DNA of 64,000 nucleotides, taken from positions 1-64,000 of the forward strand of contig CAKZYA010000038.1 of assembly GCA_937883755.1 (NCBI GenBank), written 5' to 3'. The first letter of the stretch is position 1. Every line of letters starts with the position of its first letter. Of the stretch, positions 18,299 through 28,605 are shown one piece after another. Source of the DNA: an uncultured Flammeovirgaceae bacterium (GTDB lineage: Bacteria; Bacteroidota; Bacteroidia; Cytophagales; Cyclobacteriaceae). Under the pieces are notes generated by a model, which saw nothing but the letters and a program-made list of their open reading frames with translations, had not been told where the DNA came from and ran no database searches. A program made the position numbers and the translations under genes.

Positions 18299-18601
18299 GA
18301 GTGAAGGTTATTCGGTGAAAATAATAATTCATTTGGTTACTAACCGTATTCAAGTCTCGGTTAAGTTCGATAATTGCTTAGGAAAAGACCGGAGAAATCA
18401 GGTGAATTACACGATAGTACACATGTATCTACTGAAAAGCTTGGTAAATTACTATCTGACTGTAGTTAATCTGAGTAACAAACTTCTCTTTTTTATACCC
18501 TCTGAGAGAAACTGGTAAATGTTTAACTTTACCTGACGGGGTGCAGGCGATGCGAAATCAATATAATTGCTTCTCCCGGTGTACAAATATCTACTCGTAC
18601 C
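18299..18601. promoter_or_regulatory. Divergent intergenic region
   Basis: A 303-base AT-rich gap between the divergent ABA4-like gene and the Crp/Fnr gene, presumably holding both promoters. I see no perfect TAnnTTTG box and no copy of the TTTGACC operator found downstream of the regulator. Confidence 0.5.
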
Positions 18602-19168
18602 ATGCTTCAGCATTTTTCTAAGATTGAGCAACTCATTCACTCGTTTGATAGACCTACGAAAAAGGTTTTAGATGAAATAGCGGTGGTTAAGCATTTTAAA
18701 AAGGGTGATATTCTGCTTGCAGAGGGTGAAGTATGCCGTAAGAGCTTTCATCTGATCCGAGGTATCGCCCGAAAATACTACTTAAGCGAAGGAAAAGAAG
18801 TAACCACAGAATTCTATTTTGAAGATGATCTGGCGGTGGCGTTTAGTAGCTATACCTTTCAAGAGCCAAGCCGCGAATATATTGATTGCTTATCCGATAT
18901 TTCGGCCAGTGTGACTGACTACCAGGCATTTCAGCAAGCAAAACAATGCTTTCCCAGGCTGATGGAGTTAGACTTACTGCTTACCGAGGTGTACACCGGT
19001 TGGCTTGAGGAAAGCCTGTTTGATCGACATACACTCTCGGCCACCCAGCGGTACGAGAAGCTGCTGGCACAAACGCCTTATCTATTGCAACACATCAAAC
19101 TAACGCATATTGCGTCTTATCTGGGTATTTCATTGGAAACACTAAGCCGTATTCGGGCGAAAAGGTGA
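18602..19168 (+). CDS. Crp/Fnr-family transcription regulator
   Basis: A 188-residue regulator with an N-terminal cyclic-nucleotide-binding-like beta-roll (about 25-110, FKKGDILLAEGEVCRKS) and a C-terminal winged helix ending THIASYLGISLETLSRIRAKR-like. No FNR-type Cys cluster is present. It belongs to the same short subfamily as the gene at 36579. A perfect 18-bp palindrome begins 3 bases after the stop codon and precedes the next gene, so the regulator very likely controls the outer-membrane and DUF418 genes downstream. The effector is unknown. Confidence 0.88.
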   Translation: MLQHFSKIEQLIHSFDRPTKKVLDEIAVVKHFKKGDILLAEGEVCRKSFHLIRGIARKYYLSEGKEVTTEFYFEDDLAVAFSSYTFQEPSREYIDCLSDISASVTDYQAFQQAKQCFPRLMELDLLLTEVYTGWLEESLFDRHTLSATQRYEKLLAQTPYLLQHIKLTHIASYLGISLETLSRIRAKR

Positions 19169-19170
19169 TT

Positions 19171-19188
19171 ATTTGACCTAGGTCAAAT
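19171..19188. promoter_or_regulatory. Perfect palindromic operator, likely Crp/Fnr site
   Basis: ATTTGACCTAGGTCAAAT is a perfect 18-bp palindrome starting just after the Crp/Fnr stop codon and ending 49 bases before the next gene. Downstream, TTTG words at 19191-19194 and 19213-19216 occupy the same offsets as at the second Crp/Fnr locus near 36.57 kb. If transcription starts about 6 bases after the second TTTG, the operator centre is near -42, as in class II activation. Confidence 0.75.
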
Positions 19189-19237
19189 GTTTTGATTTCG
19201 ATTTGTAGGTGCTTTGCAGTAAGCAAAAGACCTACAA

Positions 19238-19804
19238 ATGATGATGTATAAAAAAAGTAGCTATATTCTCCTGACCATTGCCCTTGTGGTCGCTCCCTTT
19301 CTAGCCAAAGCCCAAACGCCTTCGGATTCAGCTATGACCGAAAGAATACACATGGTTACCTACACCAAAAATTTTAGCAAACGCTACGAAGGGTGGTCTA
19401 TTCAGTACCGAGAATTCGATGGCGGTACCGATGAGTTTGTTATTCCGATTACGCTCAGTTTTGGTAGTACTCGTATTGACCAAACCCTGCTAGAAAAGAA
19501 AGACATCGCCTCGCTAGACACCTATTCTTTAGGACTAGGTTTTGACGGGTATGAAAGGCTAGGTAAAGGTACGTACTTGAATCTCGGGCTAGGAGCAATG
19601 GCTGGTCTAGAATCCATTGAGACGACTAAACAGCAAAACATAAATCGTTTTCTGATTGGTGGTACTTCAAAGATAGGTTTGCTGTTTGTGCCCTTCCAGG
19701 AACTGGGGTTAGTGTTTGGAGCTAACGCCCTGGGGCGACTCTCCAACTCTAAAGCAGTTCGTTACGATTTGGGACTGAGCCTAGAGGTAGGTATCAATTT
19801 TTAA
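19238..19804 (+). CDS. Exported beta-barrel-like outer-membrane protein
   Basis: A 188-residue protein with a signal peptide (cleavage after FLAKAQ, about residue 26) and alternating amphipathic strands (LGLGFDGYERL, YLNLGLGAMAGL, LSLEVGINF at the end), a pattern typical of small outer-membrane barrels. The start is one of three leading Met codons. It is the first gene after the palindromic operator and is followed after 5 bases by the DUF418-like gene, so both are probably activated by the upstream Crp/Fnr protein. Function unknown. Confidence 0.65.
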   Translation: MMMYKKSSYILLTIALVVAPFLAKAQTPSDSAMTERIHMVTYTKNFSKRYEGWSIQYREFDGGTDEFVIPITLSFGSTRIDQTLLEKKDIASLDTYSLGLGFDGYERLGKGTYLNLGLGAMAGLESIETTKQQNINRFLIGGTSKIGLLFVPFQELGLVFGANALGRLSNSKAVRYDLGLSLEVGINF

Positions 19805-19809
19805 TCATC

Positions 19810-20907
19810 ATGGTGATGAGGGAGGTTTCAGCGCGAAAAAGAATTACCGGTATTGACCTCGCTCGAGCGTTAGCCGTTATCGGGATGATCATCGTTAACT
19901 TTAAATTAGTTGTCGGTGACGAGGGTGCACCGTGGTTACAACGTACAGTAAGTATATTGGATGGAAAAGCCGCAGCGACTTTTGTAGTATTGGCAGGGGT
20001 AGGCCTAGCTTTTACGACCAATACAGCCTTACGAAATAAGGACGAAGTAAAGTTGCGAGTAGTCCGTAAAAGGATTGCAAAAAGGGCATGTTTTCTATTC
20101 GTGATAGGCTTATCCTATCTTCTGATTTGGCCCGCGGATATTCTTCACTTTTACGGTGTGTACATGCTCATCATCCTGTTACTATTGAGGAGTCGTGCGA
20201 GCATAATTCTACTCGTTAGTCTTGCGCTCATCGCATTTTACCCCTTATCAATAATGCTGTGGCCTTACGAAGCTGGCTGGGATTTTGAAGCACTGAAGTA
20301 CGAAGGGTTTTGGACACTCAGTGGGTTTATGAGAAACCTCCTGTTCAACGGATTTCATCCGGTTATTCCCTGGGTATCCTTTATGCTCGTGGGCTATTGG
20401 TTGGGTAAGCAAGACTTACATAACGATAGAGTAGTCAAGAAAATATTTTGGATTTCCTTCGGTGCCTTCGTCGCTATTCAAGGCTTGTCCTATGGAGCTA
20501 TTATTGGGTTAGCTGCTGGTAACCCGCAAGTAGCGCAGGAGTTAACCGAAATTATAGGAACCAGCCCTATGCCACCGTTACCAATGTACATGTTCAACGG
20601 GATTGCTATTGCTTTCACCGTGATTTCAGGTTGCATCTTGCTGGCCAGGTCGTACGAAGATAACAAGGTAGTGAAGGCGTTAAGAAAAACGGGCAAACTA
20701 GCTTTGACGTTTTATGTCGCTCATGTGGTGGTAGGAATGGGAGTAGTGGAACTGGTCAATCCCGCAAAATTAGGACACTACCCGATTGGGTTTTCAGTCG
20801 TATACGCTATTTTGTTCAGTGTTGGTTGTGTGCTTTTTGCTGTTTATTGGCTAAAGTTTAATCAAACCGGGCCGTTAGAAGGGTTGATGAGAAAGCTAAC
20901 GGGTTAA
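19810..20907 (+). CDS. DUF418-family membrane protein
   Basis: A 365-residue polytopic membrane protein. The N-terminus RITGIDLARALAVIGMIIVN is the usual opening of DUF418/HGSNAT-like proteins. About nine helices follow, and the C-terminus ends YWLKFNQTGPLEGLMRK, the DUF418 tail. The relationship to acyltransferase-like membrane proteins suggests transfer or export of a small molecule, but no substrate is known. It lies 5 bases after the beta-barrel gene and is likely co-regulated by the Crp/Fnr protein. Confidence 0.8.
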   Translation: MVMREVSARKRITGIDLARALAVIGMIIVNFKLVVGDEGAPWLQRTVSILDGKAAATFVVLAGVGLAFTTNTALRNKDEVKLRVVRKRIAKRACFLFVIGLSYLLIWPADILHFYGVYMLIILLLLRSRASIILLVSLALIAFYPLSIMLWPYEAGWDFEALKYEGFWTLSGFMRNLLFNGFHPVIPWVSFMLVGYWLGKQDLHNDRVVKKIFWISFGAFVAIQGLSYGAIIGLAAGNPQVAQELTEIIGTSPMPPLPMYMFNGIAIAFTVISGCILLARSYEDNKVVKALRKTGKLALTFYVAHVVVGMGVVELVNPAKLGHYPIGFSVVYAILFSVGCVLFAVYWLKFNQTGPLEGLMRKLTG

Positions 20908-20929
20908 ATAACTGGCTAAGTAGAATTGT

Positions 20930-23002
20930 CTAAGGTTCAATCTGAGTAGATGTGAGATAGAGTAGCCAATCGTCCCCTTCCGAGGGTGGTTCCATTGGGT
21001 TAGCGTTGGTAATTGTTCCCGCTTCGTGTCGCTGACCAATATCCTGAGCATTAACCCAAACCGCCTGATATTCTCCCGGAGTAACTTGTACTTCTACGGG
21101 CTGTGGACTTTCCAGATATACTAAGTACCGTCGCCCTTCATCAGCTAAACAATAGCCCGCCGATGTTAAGTCCTGACGAGGTGTCATTTCGTAGAAGGGA
21201 ATTTCTTCAAAGAAGTCCCACACCTTTTTAATCACATTGTGTTTCTCCTGAACTTTCTGAGCGAAGTCAAGCGTGCCACTGAAACCGGAGGAAGAACTAC
21301 TGGTCATATCTCCAAAATTGATAGCCCCTGCCGCCATCGTAATGACGTAGGCGTGTTTCCGAACATCATCCAATGAGTAGGGTGGGTGCCCGAAGGTATT
21401 ACCAGGCCACAGTGTTTCTTGTACGTACAAAGGCCTATGTGGATGATGGCTTTCCGTTAGCCCCTCGTACAATTTTCTACGATCTAAGGTTTTAGGGCCT
21501 TGTAGTATGCCATAGTCATGCCATTCGTAGCTCATAAACTGATCATCTCCGGTGCGATTGTGTACCGAAAGTAGATGACCGTAAGGATCATTAGTCTGAA
21601 TTTGCTTCGCCAACCAATCAATCTCCTCTATCGTTAAATAAGGCTTCTTGGGTAATCTTGGCTCAGGGCCACCGAGCATAAAAAGATGGTTCCAATAAGA
21701 ACTAAAACGAGCTAAAGTATACCGGATGTACTGCTTTTGCTGAGTAGTATCGCGAGGAAAGTCAGAGCCTCGGCCGAAAAGTCCAGCAAAGGGGTAAATT
21801 AGAATTTTTCGCTCCTGAAGATCGTCCAGAACTACTTCAGCTCGGCGATACTCAGCTGGGTTGGGCTGTTGAGTTTCGTTATTCCATAGGTCCGGGGTGT
21901 TCCAGCCCTGCCCTCGTTTTTCCTCGTCTCTGTTCAAGTAAAAACTGGCGATAGATAGCATATTGTAACCCTGTTCCTGCACCCAGTTTAGGAAGTTAGT
22001 TCGCATAGCATCGTTCCAACCCTCTCCGGTTACAGAATTTGGTTGGTTAGCAAAGAAACGATCGCCGATATGAAAACTACGAACGAGTTCGGCCTCTCCA
22101 TCCTGGTAACCAAACCAGATTGGGTTGTCTTCGTAAGCAGAGACCATGCCCGGAATATCGGAATCCAGACACTCGAATGAGCCAGATTGGGCGGAACCGG
22201 AACCAGCGAAAAATGCTTCGTATTGCCAGGTACCCACTTCATTAGGCATGAAGCGGACGCGCCAGGTATTGTCGCTGTCGTAAAATCCGTATACTTCGGT
22301 ACGTCCTCCACTGGGACTTTCAAATGTGGCTGTTAATATTTCTTGAAAGGGGTTGGACGATGTATAAGTTAGTGATGTTTCGAACTGATCCCACTTTCCC
22401 ACTCGCTCTACCTTCATGGATGAGTCAACCATTGTCTCAGAGTGACCGACTTTGGTAGGAGTGATAGTATCCTTTTGAAGAATGATCTTATCCAGTGTAA
22501 ACCCTTGGCTCCGCGAAGCTATTTCTAGCGTATGTACACCGGGCTGATCAATTAATGCATACACTTTTCCATCGCGAATGGCATTGGGAGTATGAGCTCC
22601 CGGACCTTTGGGCAAGGATGACCAGACGAAAATATCCGAATGAACGCGAATACCTTCGGGACGAAGCGTAGAATCACTTGCAGCGTAAAGCGGTTTACCA
22701 TTTAAGGTTATGTAGCAATCATTCTTTCCGGTATCCCGCGCCGGAGCAAGGCATAGCAGATACACAAAATACTTTCCAGGACTTTCCACCTTGATGTTGA
22801 AGGTGAGCTTACCCTGCTTGCGCTCAGAATTATCTTGTAGAGCCTGTCCACTCTTCCCGTTTACTAATCTCCAACCAGTTAAGGTAGTAGCGTGCTCTGC
22901 TTCCAAAGCGATGGTCCCATTCTCTTCTTCAAAATGAGGCTGAGCATAGCCGTGGTGAAGCAATGGGGCGATTAAGACCAGAAGATAAAGGTGAGGTAGC
23001 AT
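20930..23002 (-). CDS. DUF5060-containing glycoside hydrolase-like protein
   Basis: A 690-residue exported protein (signal peptide about 1-20, GYAQ). Order of regions: a carbohydrate-binding-like beta-domain (about 22-180, IALEAEHATTLTGW), a DUF5060 domain (about 195-285, VERVGKWDQFETSLTY), a TIM-barrel-like catalytic region (about 320-590, with YNMLSIASFYLNRD, FMLGGPEPR and LYVQETLWPG) and a C-terminal beta-domain. DUF5060 proteins are associated with polysaccharide degradation. Candidate acids are Glu in GGPEPR and in VQETLW. It is downstream of a second glycoside hydrolase with a 20-base gap, so both probably attack one polysaccharide. Confidence 0.7.
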   Translation of the reverse strand: MLPHLYLLVLIAPLLHHGYAQPHFEEENGTIALEAEHATTLTGWRLVNGKSGQALQDNSERKQGKLTFNIKVESPGKYFVYLLCLAPARDTGKNDCYITLNGKPLYAASDSTLRPEGIRVHSDIFVWSSLPKGPGAHTPNAIRDGKVYALIDQPGVHTLEIASRSQGFTLDKIILQKDTITPTKVGHSETMVDSSMKVERVGKWDQFETSLTYTSSNPFQEILTATFESPSGGRTEVYGFYDSDNTWRVRFMPNEVGTWQYEAFFAGSGSAQSGSFECLDSDIPGMVSAYEDNPIWFGYQDGEAELVRSFHIGDRFFANQPNSVTGEGWNDAMRTNFLNWVQEQGYNMLSIASFYLNRDEEKRGQGWNTPDLWNNETQQPNPAEYRRAEVVLDDLQERKILIYPFAGLFGRGSDFPRDTTQQKQYIRYTLARFSSYWNHLFMLGGPEPRLPKKPYLTIEEIDWLAKQIQTNDPYGHLLSVHNRTGDDQFMSYEWHDYGILQGPKTLDRRKLYEGLTESHHPHRPLYVQETLWPGNTFGHPPYSLDDVRKHAYVITMAAGAINFGDMTSSSSSGFSGTLDFAQKVQEKHNVIKKVWDFFEEIPFYEMTPRQDLTSAGYCLADEGRRYLVYLESPQPVEVQVTPGEYQAVWVNAQDIGQRHEAGTITNANPMEPPSEGDDWLLYLTSTQIEP

Positions 23003-23022
23003 AAAAATCGTAAAGAGAAATC

Positions 23023-24507
23023 TTAAGATACAATCTTTAAGGCTACCATATGCTCAAACTCCGGTAGCTCCAGTTTCGTGATTGTACCTTGACTATCGAT
23101 TGTGCCACTATTGATTATCTTTCCGGTGAAGGGGGAAACAAATTCGTAATTAAACTTACCTGAGGGTAAGTCTAGTTTAATCCAGTCGGTAGCCCGCCCG
23201 GTGAGCAGGATAGCGTACTGTTGACCTGTTTCTGCGAAGCACTGGGTGTCTACTCCCGGGGCATGAGCTACAGTCGTAAAATCAGGCTGCATACGAATAT
23301 AATCTAGCGATTGCATGAACTTGTGCAAATAAGTTAGTTGCTCACGGAAAGTAGTGCTTCCGCCGCCAGGAGCGTTATTCTCGCCTTTTCCGTCCTCATG
23401 ACCGACGTAGAACGAGTAATCTAAATTGTTGAAGACGCTACCACCGGCAATGATAAATTGCCAGGCTTGGCGCAGATAGGTAGTATCGGAGCTACCGGCG
23501 AAGCCCGATTCATCAAAGCTAATAGGTCGGTTCCAGGCGTAGTTCATCCAAACGGCCTCCGGCCAGGCGTAGTGAAAGTTCAGAATGTTGACATCATCGT
23601 TAACTTCTTCTAAGGAATGGCGGAAGTTACAGTAATTTTGAGCAATTAGGTGTTTCTTAGGGAGGTTTCGCTCGGTAGCTACAATCTGATCAACCATAGC
23701 TTGCTGCCACTCCAGCGAAGCTTCAGAGGCAGTGTGTGCCCACTTAGCCCAGGTTAGATCTTTAGGGTCTAATGTTTTGAGTGTCCGCATTGCATCCTGT
23801 GGGTCATCCGCCCAAGGCTCATTCTGAATCTCGAAAAATATGTTGTCGAATGCATTCAATTCGGTAACAACTTTTTCCACTAACCTTTTCTGATAATTAG
23901 TCAACGAGCCGTTTGCTAATGTGTTGGATTGCTTACGATCGATGTTAGAAATATCGTTTACGTTATTTCCAGCGTTAAATGGGTTTCGTTCCCAGTAGCC
24001 ATCTTGGTAGGTAGAACAGAAAAAAGTTACTTCAACAATAATATTTCGCTGATCAGCTTCCTCAATGAAATCAGTCAGGCGTTCAAAATAATCAGGATTC
24101 CATTCGTCTAGGTCAAATTTCTTTTCACCTTCGTATAGTCCAGCTTCATCAGTACGTGTCCACGGAGCAATGAAGCGACCGATTGCTGGAGCCAAAGTAT
24201 TGTTCTCTATTCCAAAGCTACCGGGAATTTCTACGTAAGAGCCTACGAAGATTCGGGTATAGTTCATGCTCTCCTGATGCATCGTCTCTAGGTAGGCTCG
24301 GTAATCAAAATCTAAGTTGAGTACTGCACCGTAGTGTTCAGCCGAAGTAATTAATAATGTAGGCTCATCTTCATAGATAAAATAGTGAGGGTTATCAGGA
24401 TGTAATGCAATAGGTTGAGTCACGTTTGACTGAGCTGATACTGATGGAGTCACAAGTACTCCAACTTGCATGAGCAGTACTAGGGTAGCACGAGAAAAGA
24501 AAGTCAT
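23023..24507 (-). CDS. Exported clan-A-type glycoside hydrolase
   Basis: A 494-residue protein with a signal peptide (about 1-25, SVSAQ) and a TIM-barrel glycoside hydrolase domain. Seen directly: IFFEIQNEPWADD, the NEP-type acid/base motif on strand 4, and RPISFDESGF, which supplies the likely nucleophile Glu on strand 7. The C-terminal beta-domain ends in GTITKLELPEFEHMV. The closest general resemblance is to GH5-like or putative cellulase families; the substrate cannot be told. It is first of the pair with the DUF5060 enzyme and starts 32 bases after aroC ends. Confidence 0.72.
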   Translation of the reverse strand: MTFFSRATLVLLMQVGVLVTPSVSAQSNVTQPIALHPDNPHYFIYEDEPTLLITSAEHYGAVLNLDFDYRAYLETMHQESMNYTRIFVGSYVEIPGSFGIENNTLAPAIGRFIAPWTRTDEAGLYEGEKKFDLDEWNPDYFERLTDFIEEADQRNIIVEVTFFCSTYQDGYWERNPFNAGNNVNDISNIDRKQSNTLANGSLTNYQKRLVEKVVTELNAFDNIFFEIQNEPWADDPQDAMRTLKTLDPKDLTWAKWAHTASEASLEWQQAMVDQIVATERNLPKKHLIAQNYCNFRHSLEEVNDDVNILNFHYAWPEAVWMNYAWNRPISFDESGFAGSSDTTYLRQAWQFIIAGGSVFNNLDYSFYVGHEDGKGENNAPGGGSTTFREQLTYLHKFMQSLDYIRMQPDFTTVAHAPGVDTQCFAETGQQYAILLTGRATDWIKLDLPSGKFNYEFVSPFTGKIINSGTIDSQGTITKLELPEFEHMVALKIVS

Positions 24508-24539
24508 AGTAGGTTGTTATGAAGATAGCGAGACTTAAT

Positions 24540-25619
24540 TTACCCCAATTTAGTGGTTACATTTCGTAAATACATATCGGCAATCACTAACGCTGCCATA
24601 GCATCTACAATAGGGACCGCTCGGGGCACTACGCAGGGGTCGTGCCGACCCTTCCCTGAGACAGTTACCGTCTCACCAGCTTCATTCACACTATCTTGGT
24701 CTTGCATAATGGTGGCAACGGGTTTGAATGCTACACGGAAGTAAATATCCTCTCCGTTAGAAATTCCACCTTGTACTCCCCCAGAGTGGTTAGTCTTGGT
24801 GCGAATCACTCCCTCGTCATTGTAAATTTCATCGTTATGCTCTGAACCACGTAGGGTAACTCCTTCAAAACCACTACCGTACTCAAAACCTTTTACCGCA
24901 TTGATGCCGAGCATAGCTTTTCCCAGCTCTGCGTGAAGCTTATCAAAAACGGGTTCACCTAGTCCCACTGGAACTCCAGTGATCACCGAACTTACCACTC
25001 CGCCAATCGTATCCCGATCTTTACGGACACCATCGATCAACTCAATCATCCGCTCGGCAGTCTCCAAGTCGGGGCAGCGCACCGGAGTGGTTTCGGTCTG
25101 AGAAAAGTCTAACTCAGAATAATGTTTTTCTAGCTGTAGATTACCAACTTGCGATACATACGCCTGAACATCAATCCCTTTCTCTTTTAGAAAAAGTTTG
25201 GCTACGGCTCCGGCGGCTACCCGAGCAGCCGTTTCTCGAGCCGAACTGCGACCACCGCCCCGGTAGTCGCGCACTCCGTACTTCGTGTGGTAAGTGTAAT
25301 CAGCGTGGGAAGGGCGAAACTTATCCGCAATGTGAGAATAATCTTTACTGCGCTGGTCTTCATTAGGAATGTAGATCGCCAGTGGCGTTCCCGTAGCTTT
25401 TCCTTCAAATACCCCGGATAGAATCTGAAATGTGTCGCTCTCGCGGCGTTGCGTCGTGATTTTGGATTGACCGGGCTTACGTCGAATTAGCTCTTGCTGA
25501 ATAAATTCTTCGTCAATAGGCAGACCTGCTGGGCAGCCGTCAATCACTACTCCAATTCCTCTCCCGTGCGATTCGCCAAAGGTGCTAATTTTAAACAGCA
25601 TTCCGTAAGTGTTACTCAT
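24540..25619 (-). CDS. aroC: Chorismate synthase
   Basis: A 359-residue FMN-dependent enzyme converting EPSP to chorismate, the last step of the shikimate pathway. Signatures: [11 protein letters not shown] at the N-terminus, [17 protein letters not shown] (about 46-62), the [17 protein letters not shown] segment near residue 125, and [16 protein letters not shown] near the C-terminus. Length is normal. It does not sit with the other two shikimate genes of the window (55.9-58.2 kb). Confidence 0.97.
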   Translation of the reverse strand: MSNTYGMLFKISTFGESHGRGIGVVIDGCPAGLPIDEEFIQQELIRRKPGQSKITTQRRESDTFQILSGVFEGKATGTPLAIYIPNEDQRSKDYSHIADKFRPSHADYTYHTKYGVRDYRGGGRSSARETAARVAAGAVAKLFLKEKGIDVQAYVSQVGNLQLEKHYSELDFSQTETTPVRCPDLETAERMIELIDGVRKDRDTIGGVVSSVITGVPVGLGEPVFDKLHAELGKAMLGINAVKGFEYGSGFEGVTLRGSEHNDEIYNDEGVIRTKTNHSGGVQGGISNGEDIYFRVAFKPVATIMQDQDSVNEAGETVTVSGKGRHDPCVVPRAVPIVDAMAALVIADMYLRNVTTKLG

Positions 25620-25656
25620 AAATCAAAGCTAAAAGCAATTTGCAATTTAACTAAAA

Positions 25657-27099
25657 TTATTTCCTAAATACGACGACCGCGGTAAGAGCGAGCATCCCGA
25701 TAATTAAGATGTTAGCTGCTAATTGTAGCCAACCGTCATTATTTCGGCTCTGTAAAGTATTGTCTACCCCCGAAATCTTATTGTAAAAAGTGCCAACATC
25801 TTGCGAACTGATGTATTCGTTTTTTCGGCTTTTTCCTTCTACCAAAACTTGTATATCTGAGGTCAGAGTATCGTACTGACGAGTGGAAGGGTTAAAGAAA
25901 ACCCAGTTAAAGTAATTACCTAGGTTATATTCTCCCGGTTCATTAGGCACTGCGTAGTAAGAGAAAGCCTTAGAGCCTGCTACCTGGCTATTGCGCCGAT
26001 TGATATTTTGCTGCACGCTAGGGTCATAAAAGTCAAAGGTATCGGTAGTGCGGACATTGGGTTTTTCAATGTAGTTGATGTTGCCCTCACCCAAAATCTT
26101 GAAGGTGTAGTTAAAACTGTTCCCTGTACTTAACTCTTGTTGCGAAATAGATTCATCCAGGCGATAATTCCCTACTGCTACCGATGCTTTCAGTGGATGA
26201 GGGGGTAATTCTTTTACATAGACCGTGTGAGGGTCGGTACGAAAGGTTTTAAAATCTTCTTGTCGCCGTCTTCCAAAGAAGGAAGGGTTTTTAGCCACTT
26301 TATATTTGATCATCGTCAGAGGCACACTCGGAAAGCGAATAGGCTCAGTATTATTCGGATAATAAGCAGCCTGGTAAATCTTGTATTGAGTGTAACCTTC
26401 GCCATTGATAGTTACAGGTTGACCGTTAATGTTCTCGATGTTAAAGTTTTCTTCCCACACACTGGAGGGGCGTAGTTCCTTCAAAATATCAGTCAATTGC
26501 TTGCCAATATCATAAAATTGCAGCGGGGCTTGGTTTCTATCGGAGAGGTAAAATGCTAGGGTAGTGGTAAACCCTTCCCCCAAATATACAGTGTCCTTAC
26601 TAGTAGTTAAGGCTAAAAAAGCTTCGGCTTTCACATCCACAAATTCCTGAGGTTGGTTACGCCGTCCGAATAAATCATCAAAGGGATCGCTGAAGAAGGG
26701 GTTCTGAGCACTTCGTTGCTTAGGTGGTCCTACGGTAATGGTTGTTCCGGGCGAATTTACTTCGGTATCATTAACGGCCATGGTGAAGGGTGCTAACTTA
26801 AACGTTCCTTCCCGGGCGGGTAAGTACGACTGGATTACGCTATACGATGATGATATTTGCCCATTAACGATATTCGTAGAGGATGAAGATGATGTTCCGG
26901 CTTTCTCGAGACCGGGAATCTCAGGAAAATCCCCGTAGCGACGCAATCGATCGTTTTCTATCTTCAGGGTAATTGTAAACTGCTCATTTGATCCAATATC
27001 ATTCGGGCCAAGCTCAACCGAAACATTCTGTGCTAGTGCGGCAGTCTTGATCCCGAAAAATATTAGAAGAAATAGCTTAATCAGAATAATATTTCTCAC
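25657..27099 (-). CDS. batD: BatD-like protein
   Basis: A 480-residue exported protein (signal peptide about 1-23) of the BatD family, with repeated immunoglobulin-like beta-domains starting VSVELGPNDIGSNEQFTITL, and one C-terminal membrane helix (about 458-477) ending in VVFRK. BatD is part of the Bat system of MoxR/vWA/TPR proteins in Bacteroidota and spirochaetes, linked to oxygen tolerance or envelope maintenance. Other bat genes are not adjacent; a MoxR-vWA pair at 60-63 kb belongs to a different type. The protein ends shortly after the helix, which is shorter than many BatD proteins. Confidence 0.8.
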   Translation of the reverse strand: MRNIILIKLFLLIFFGIKTAALAQNVSVELGPNDIGSNEQFTITLKIENDRLRRYGDFPEIPGLEKAGTSSSSSTNIVNGQISSSYSVIQSYLPAREGTFKLAPFTMAVNDTEVNSPGTTITVGPPKQRSAQNPFFSDPFDDLFGRRNQPQEFVDVKAEAFLALTTSKDTVYLGEGFTTTLAFYLSDRNQAPLQFYDIGKQLTDILKELRPSSVWEENFNIENINGQPVTINGEGYTQYKIYQAAYYPNNTEPIRFPSVPLTMIKYKVAKNPSFFGRRRQEDFKTFRTDPHTVYVKELPPHPLKASVAVGNYRLDESISQQELSTGNSFNYTFKILGEGNINYIEKPNVRTTDTFDFYDPSVQQNINRRNSQVAGSKAFSYYAVPNEPGEYNLGNYFNWVFFNPSTRQYDTLTSDIQVLVEGKSRKNEYISSQDVGTFYNKISGVDNTLQSRNNDGWLQLAANILIIGMLALTAVVVFRK

Positions 27100-27298
27100 T
27101 TTATCCGTTTTATAAAATAAAAAATTGATATTAATGATTTATCTTACTTGAGGTCTTGCAAATTAACATAACTTGTTATATATTTATAACGTCTTCAGGT
27201 TGTCATTCATATGCGACAGCCAATTTTAGGAGTTTATCTTCCTAGTTCTCTTTTCAGTTCGTTAGAAACTTTTTAACCTTACTTAACCCTTTTCGCCT

Positions 27299-27523
27299 AT
27301 GCAAATATACAATAGACATGTCGACGCCAAGCGTATTCACGCTGAATTAAGTTATGCCAAACTTATTCTAGCTAAAGTGAGTTTTGACCCAACTCTTTTT
27401 CGAAAAGAGTTGAGAAAAGCGTTAACAGTCTTGTTACCTGCGGATGCTGATATACTCAGAAGTTGGTGTTATATCAAGTTTGGTCATCAGTACCGTGGTT
27501 TGTTGGATGAGTGCTTCGGTTGA
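27299..27523 (+). CDS. Small conserved-looking protein, unknown
   Basis: A 74-residue frame with an ATG start, a charged helical composition (LFRKELRKALTVLLPADADI) and two Cys (SWCYIKF and DECFG). It is followed by a strong intrinsic terminator 38 bases after the stop, which supports it as a real transcript. No family was recognised. It is divergent from batD across about 200 AT-rich bases. Confidence 0.6.
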   Translation: MQIYNRHVDAKRIHAELSYAKLILAKVSFDPTLFRKELRKALTVLLPADADILRSWCYIKFGHQYRGLLDECFG

Positions 27524-27560
27524 AACTCTCGTCTTTGACCAAAAAGTAAAAATTATAACC

Positions 27561-27585
27561 AAGCTGCTCTCGGGCAGCTTTTTTT
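27561..27585 (+). terminator. Intrinsic terminator of the small gene
   Basis: AAGCTGC (27561-27567) pairs with GCAGCTT (27574-27580) over a TCTCGG loop and runs into a T7 tract. Its last bases overlap the end of the convergent queG gene. Confidence 0.9.
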
Positions 27586-28510
27586 ATGTGCTTACAAATT
27601 TAATATTGCGCTTTAGTCCTGTAAATTTTGCCCGCTTCACGGCTGATTTCTTGAATACCTTACGAAAAACATCTTCAGTTAACTCTTGCCAATCCGCCTT
27701 GGTCATATCGGCTAAATCGGGGTGAGATGCGAAATCAGGCTCTTGATGGGGATGAGCGTGACGATTCCAGGGGCACACATCCTGACAAATGTCACAGCCA
27801 AAAATCCAATCGTCAAACTTTCCCCTTACTTCTTGCGGAATTTCTTCCTTAAGTTCGATGGTAAAATACGAAATACACTTACTACCGTCTACTATATACG
27901 GTTCTACGATAGCATCGGTAGGGCAAGCATCTAAACAGCGAGTACAAGTACCACAGTGGTCAGCGACAGGCTGATCGTACTCTAACTCTAAATCCAACAA
28001 CAGCACTGCAATGAAGAAAAAGCTGCCTTGTTGCTTATTCAGTAGTAAACTGTTCTTTCCAATCCAGCCTAATCCACTCTTTTTTGCCCAAACCCGCTCC
28101 AAAATGGGCGCAGAATCCACAAATGCCCGCCCTGCTACTTCACCAATTTCGTCTTGTACATTATTTAGTAATAATCGTAACTTCTTTTTGATGATAAAAT
28201 GATAATCTTGCCCGTAGGCGTACTTAGCAATTTTGTAAGAGCATTCTGAAGCCAGGTCTACTTCAGGATAATAATTATACAGTAAGGTAACTACCGATTT
28301 CGCGCCCTCCATCAGTTTAGTAGGGTCAAGGCGAAGATCAAAATAGTTTTCCAGATAGTGCATTTTGCCTTGCTTACCCTGGTTGAGCCATCGTTCCAAA
28401 CGTGGTGCTTCTTCCGAAAGAAATTCTGCTTTAGCTATTCCACAAAAGTCAAAACCTAGCTCTTGGGCAGTATTCTTTATAAAAAATGTTCGTTCGGTAC
28501 GGTTCATCAA
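27584..28510 (-). CDS. queG: Epoxyqueuosine reductase
   Basis: A 308-residue cobalamin- and Fe-S-dependent enzyme that reduces epoxyqueuosine to queuosine in tRNA. Two ferredoxin-like clusters are visible: Cys186, 189, 192 and 196 ([12 protein letters not shown]), and Cys239, 242 and 246 with Cys212 ([11 protein letters not shown]). The family Asp of VDSAP is residue 132. Length is slightly shorter than forms with a C-terminal HEAT-like domain, normal for this branch. Start is Met1 or Met2. Confidence 0.93.
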   Translation of the reverse strand: MMNRTERTFFIKNTAQELGFDFCGIAKAEFLSEEAPRLERWLNQGKQGKMHYLENYFDLRLDPTKLMEGAKSVVTLLYNYYPEVDLASECSYKIAKYAYGQDYHFIIKKKLRLLLNNVQDEIGEVAGRAFVDSAPILERVWAKKSGLGWIGKNSLLLNKQQGSFFFIAVLLLDLELEYDQPVADHCGTCTRCLDACPTDAIVEPYIVDGSKCISYFTIELKEEIPQEVRGKFDDWIFGCDICQDVCPWNRHAHPHQEPDFASHPDLADMTKADWQELTEDVFRKVFKKSAVKRAKFTGLKRNIKFVST

Positions 28511-28605
28511 ACAGATTATGAATCACAGCTAAAATACTAAATCTAACAGTTTGATGATTAACATTTTATAAACAAACAAGCCGAATCAGCAATAATGACT
28601 TTCTC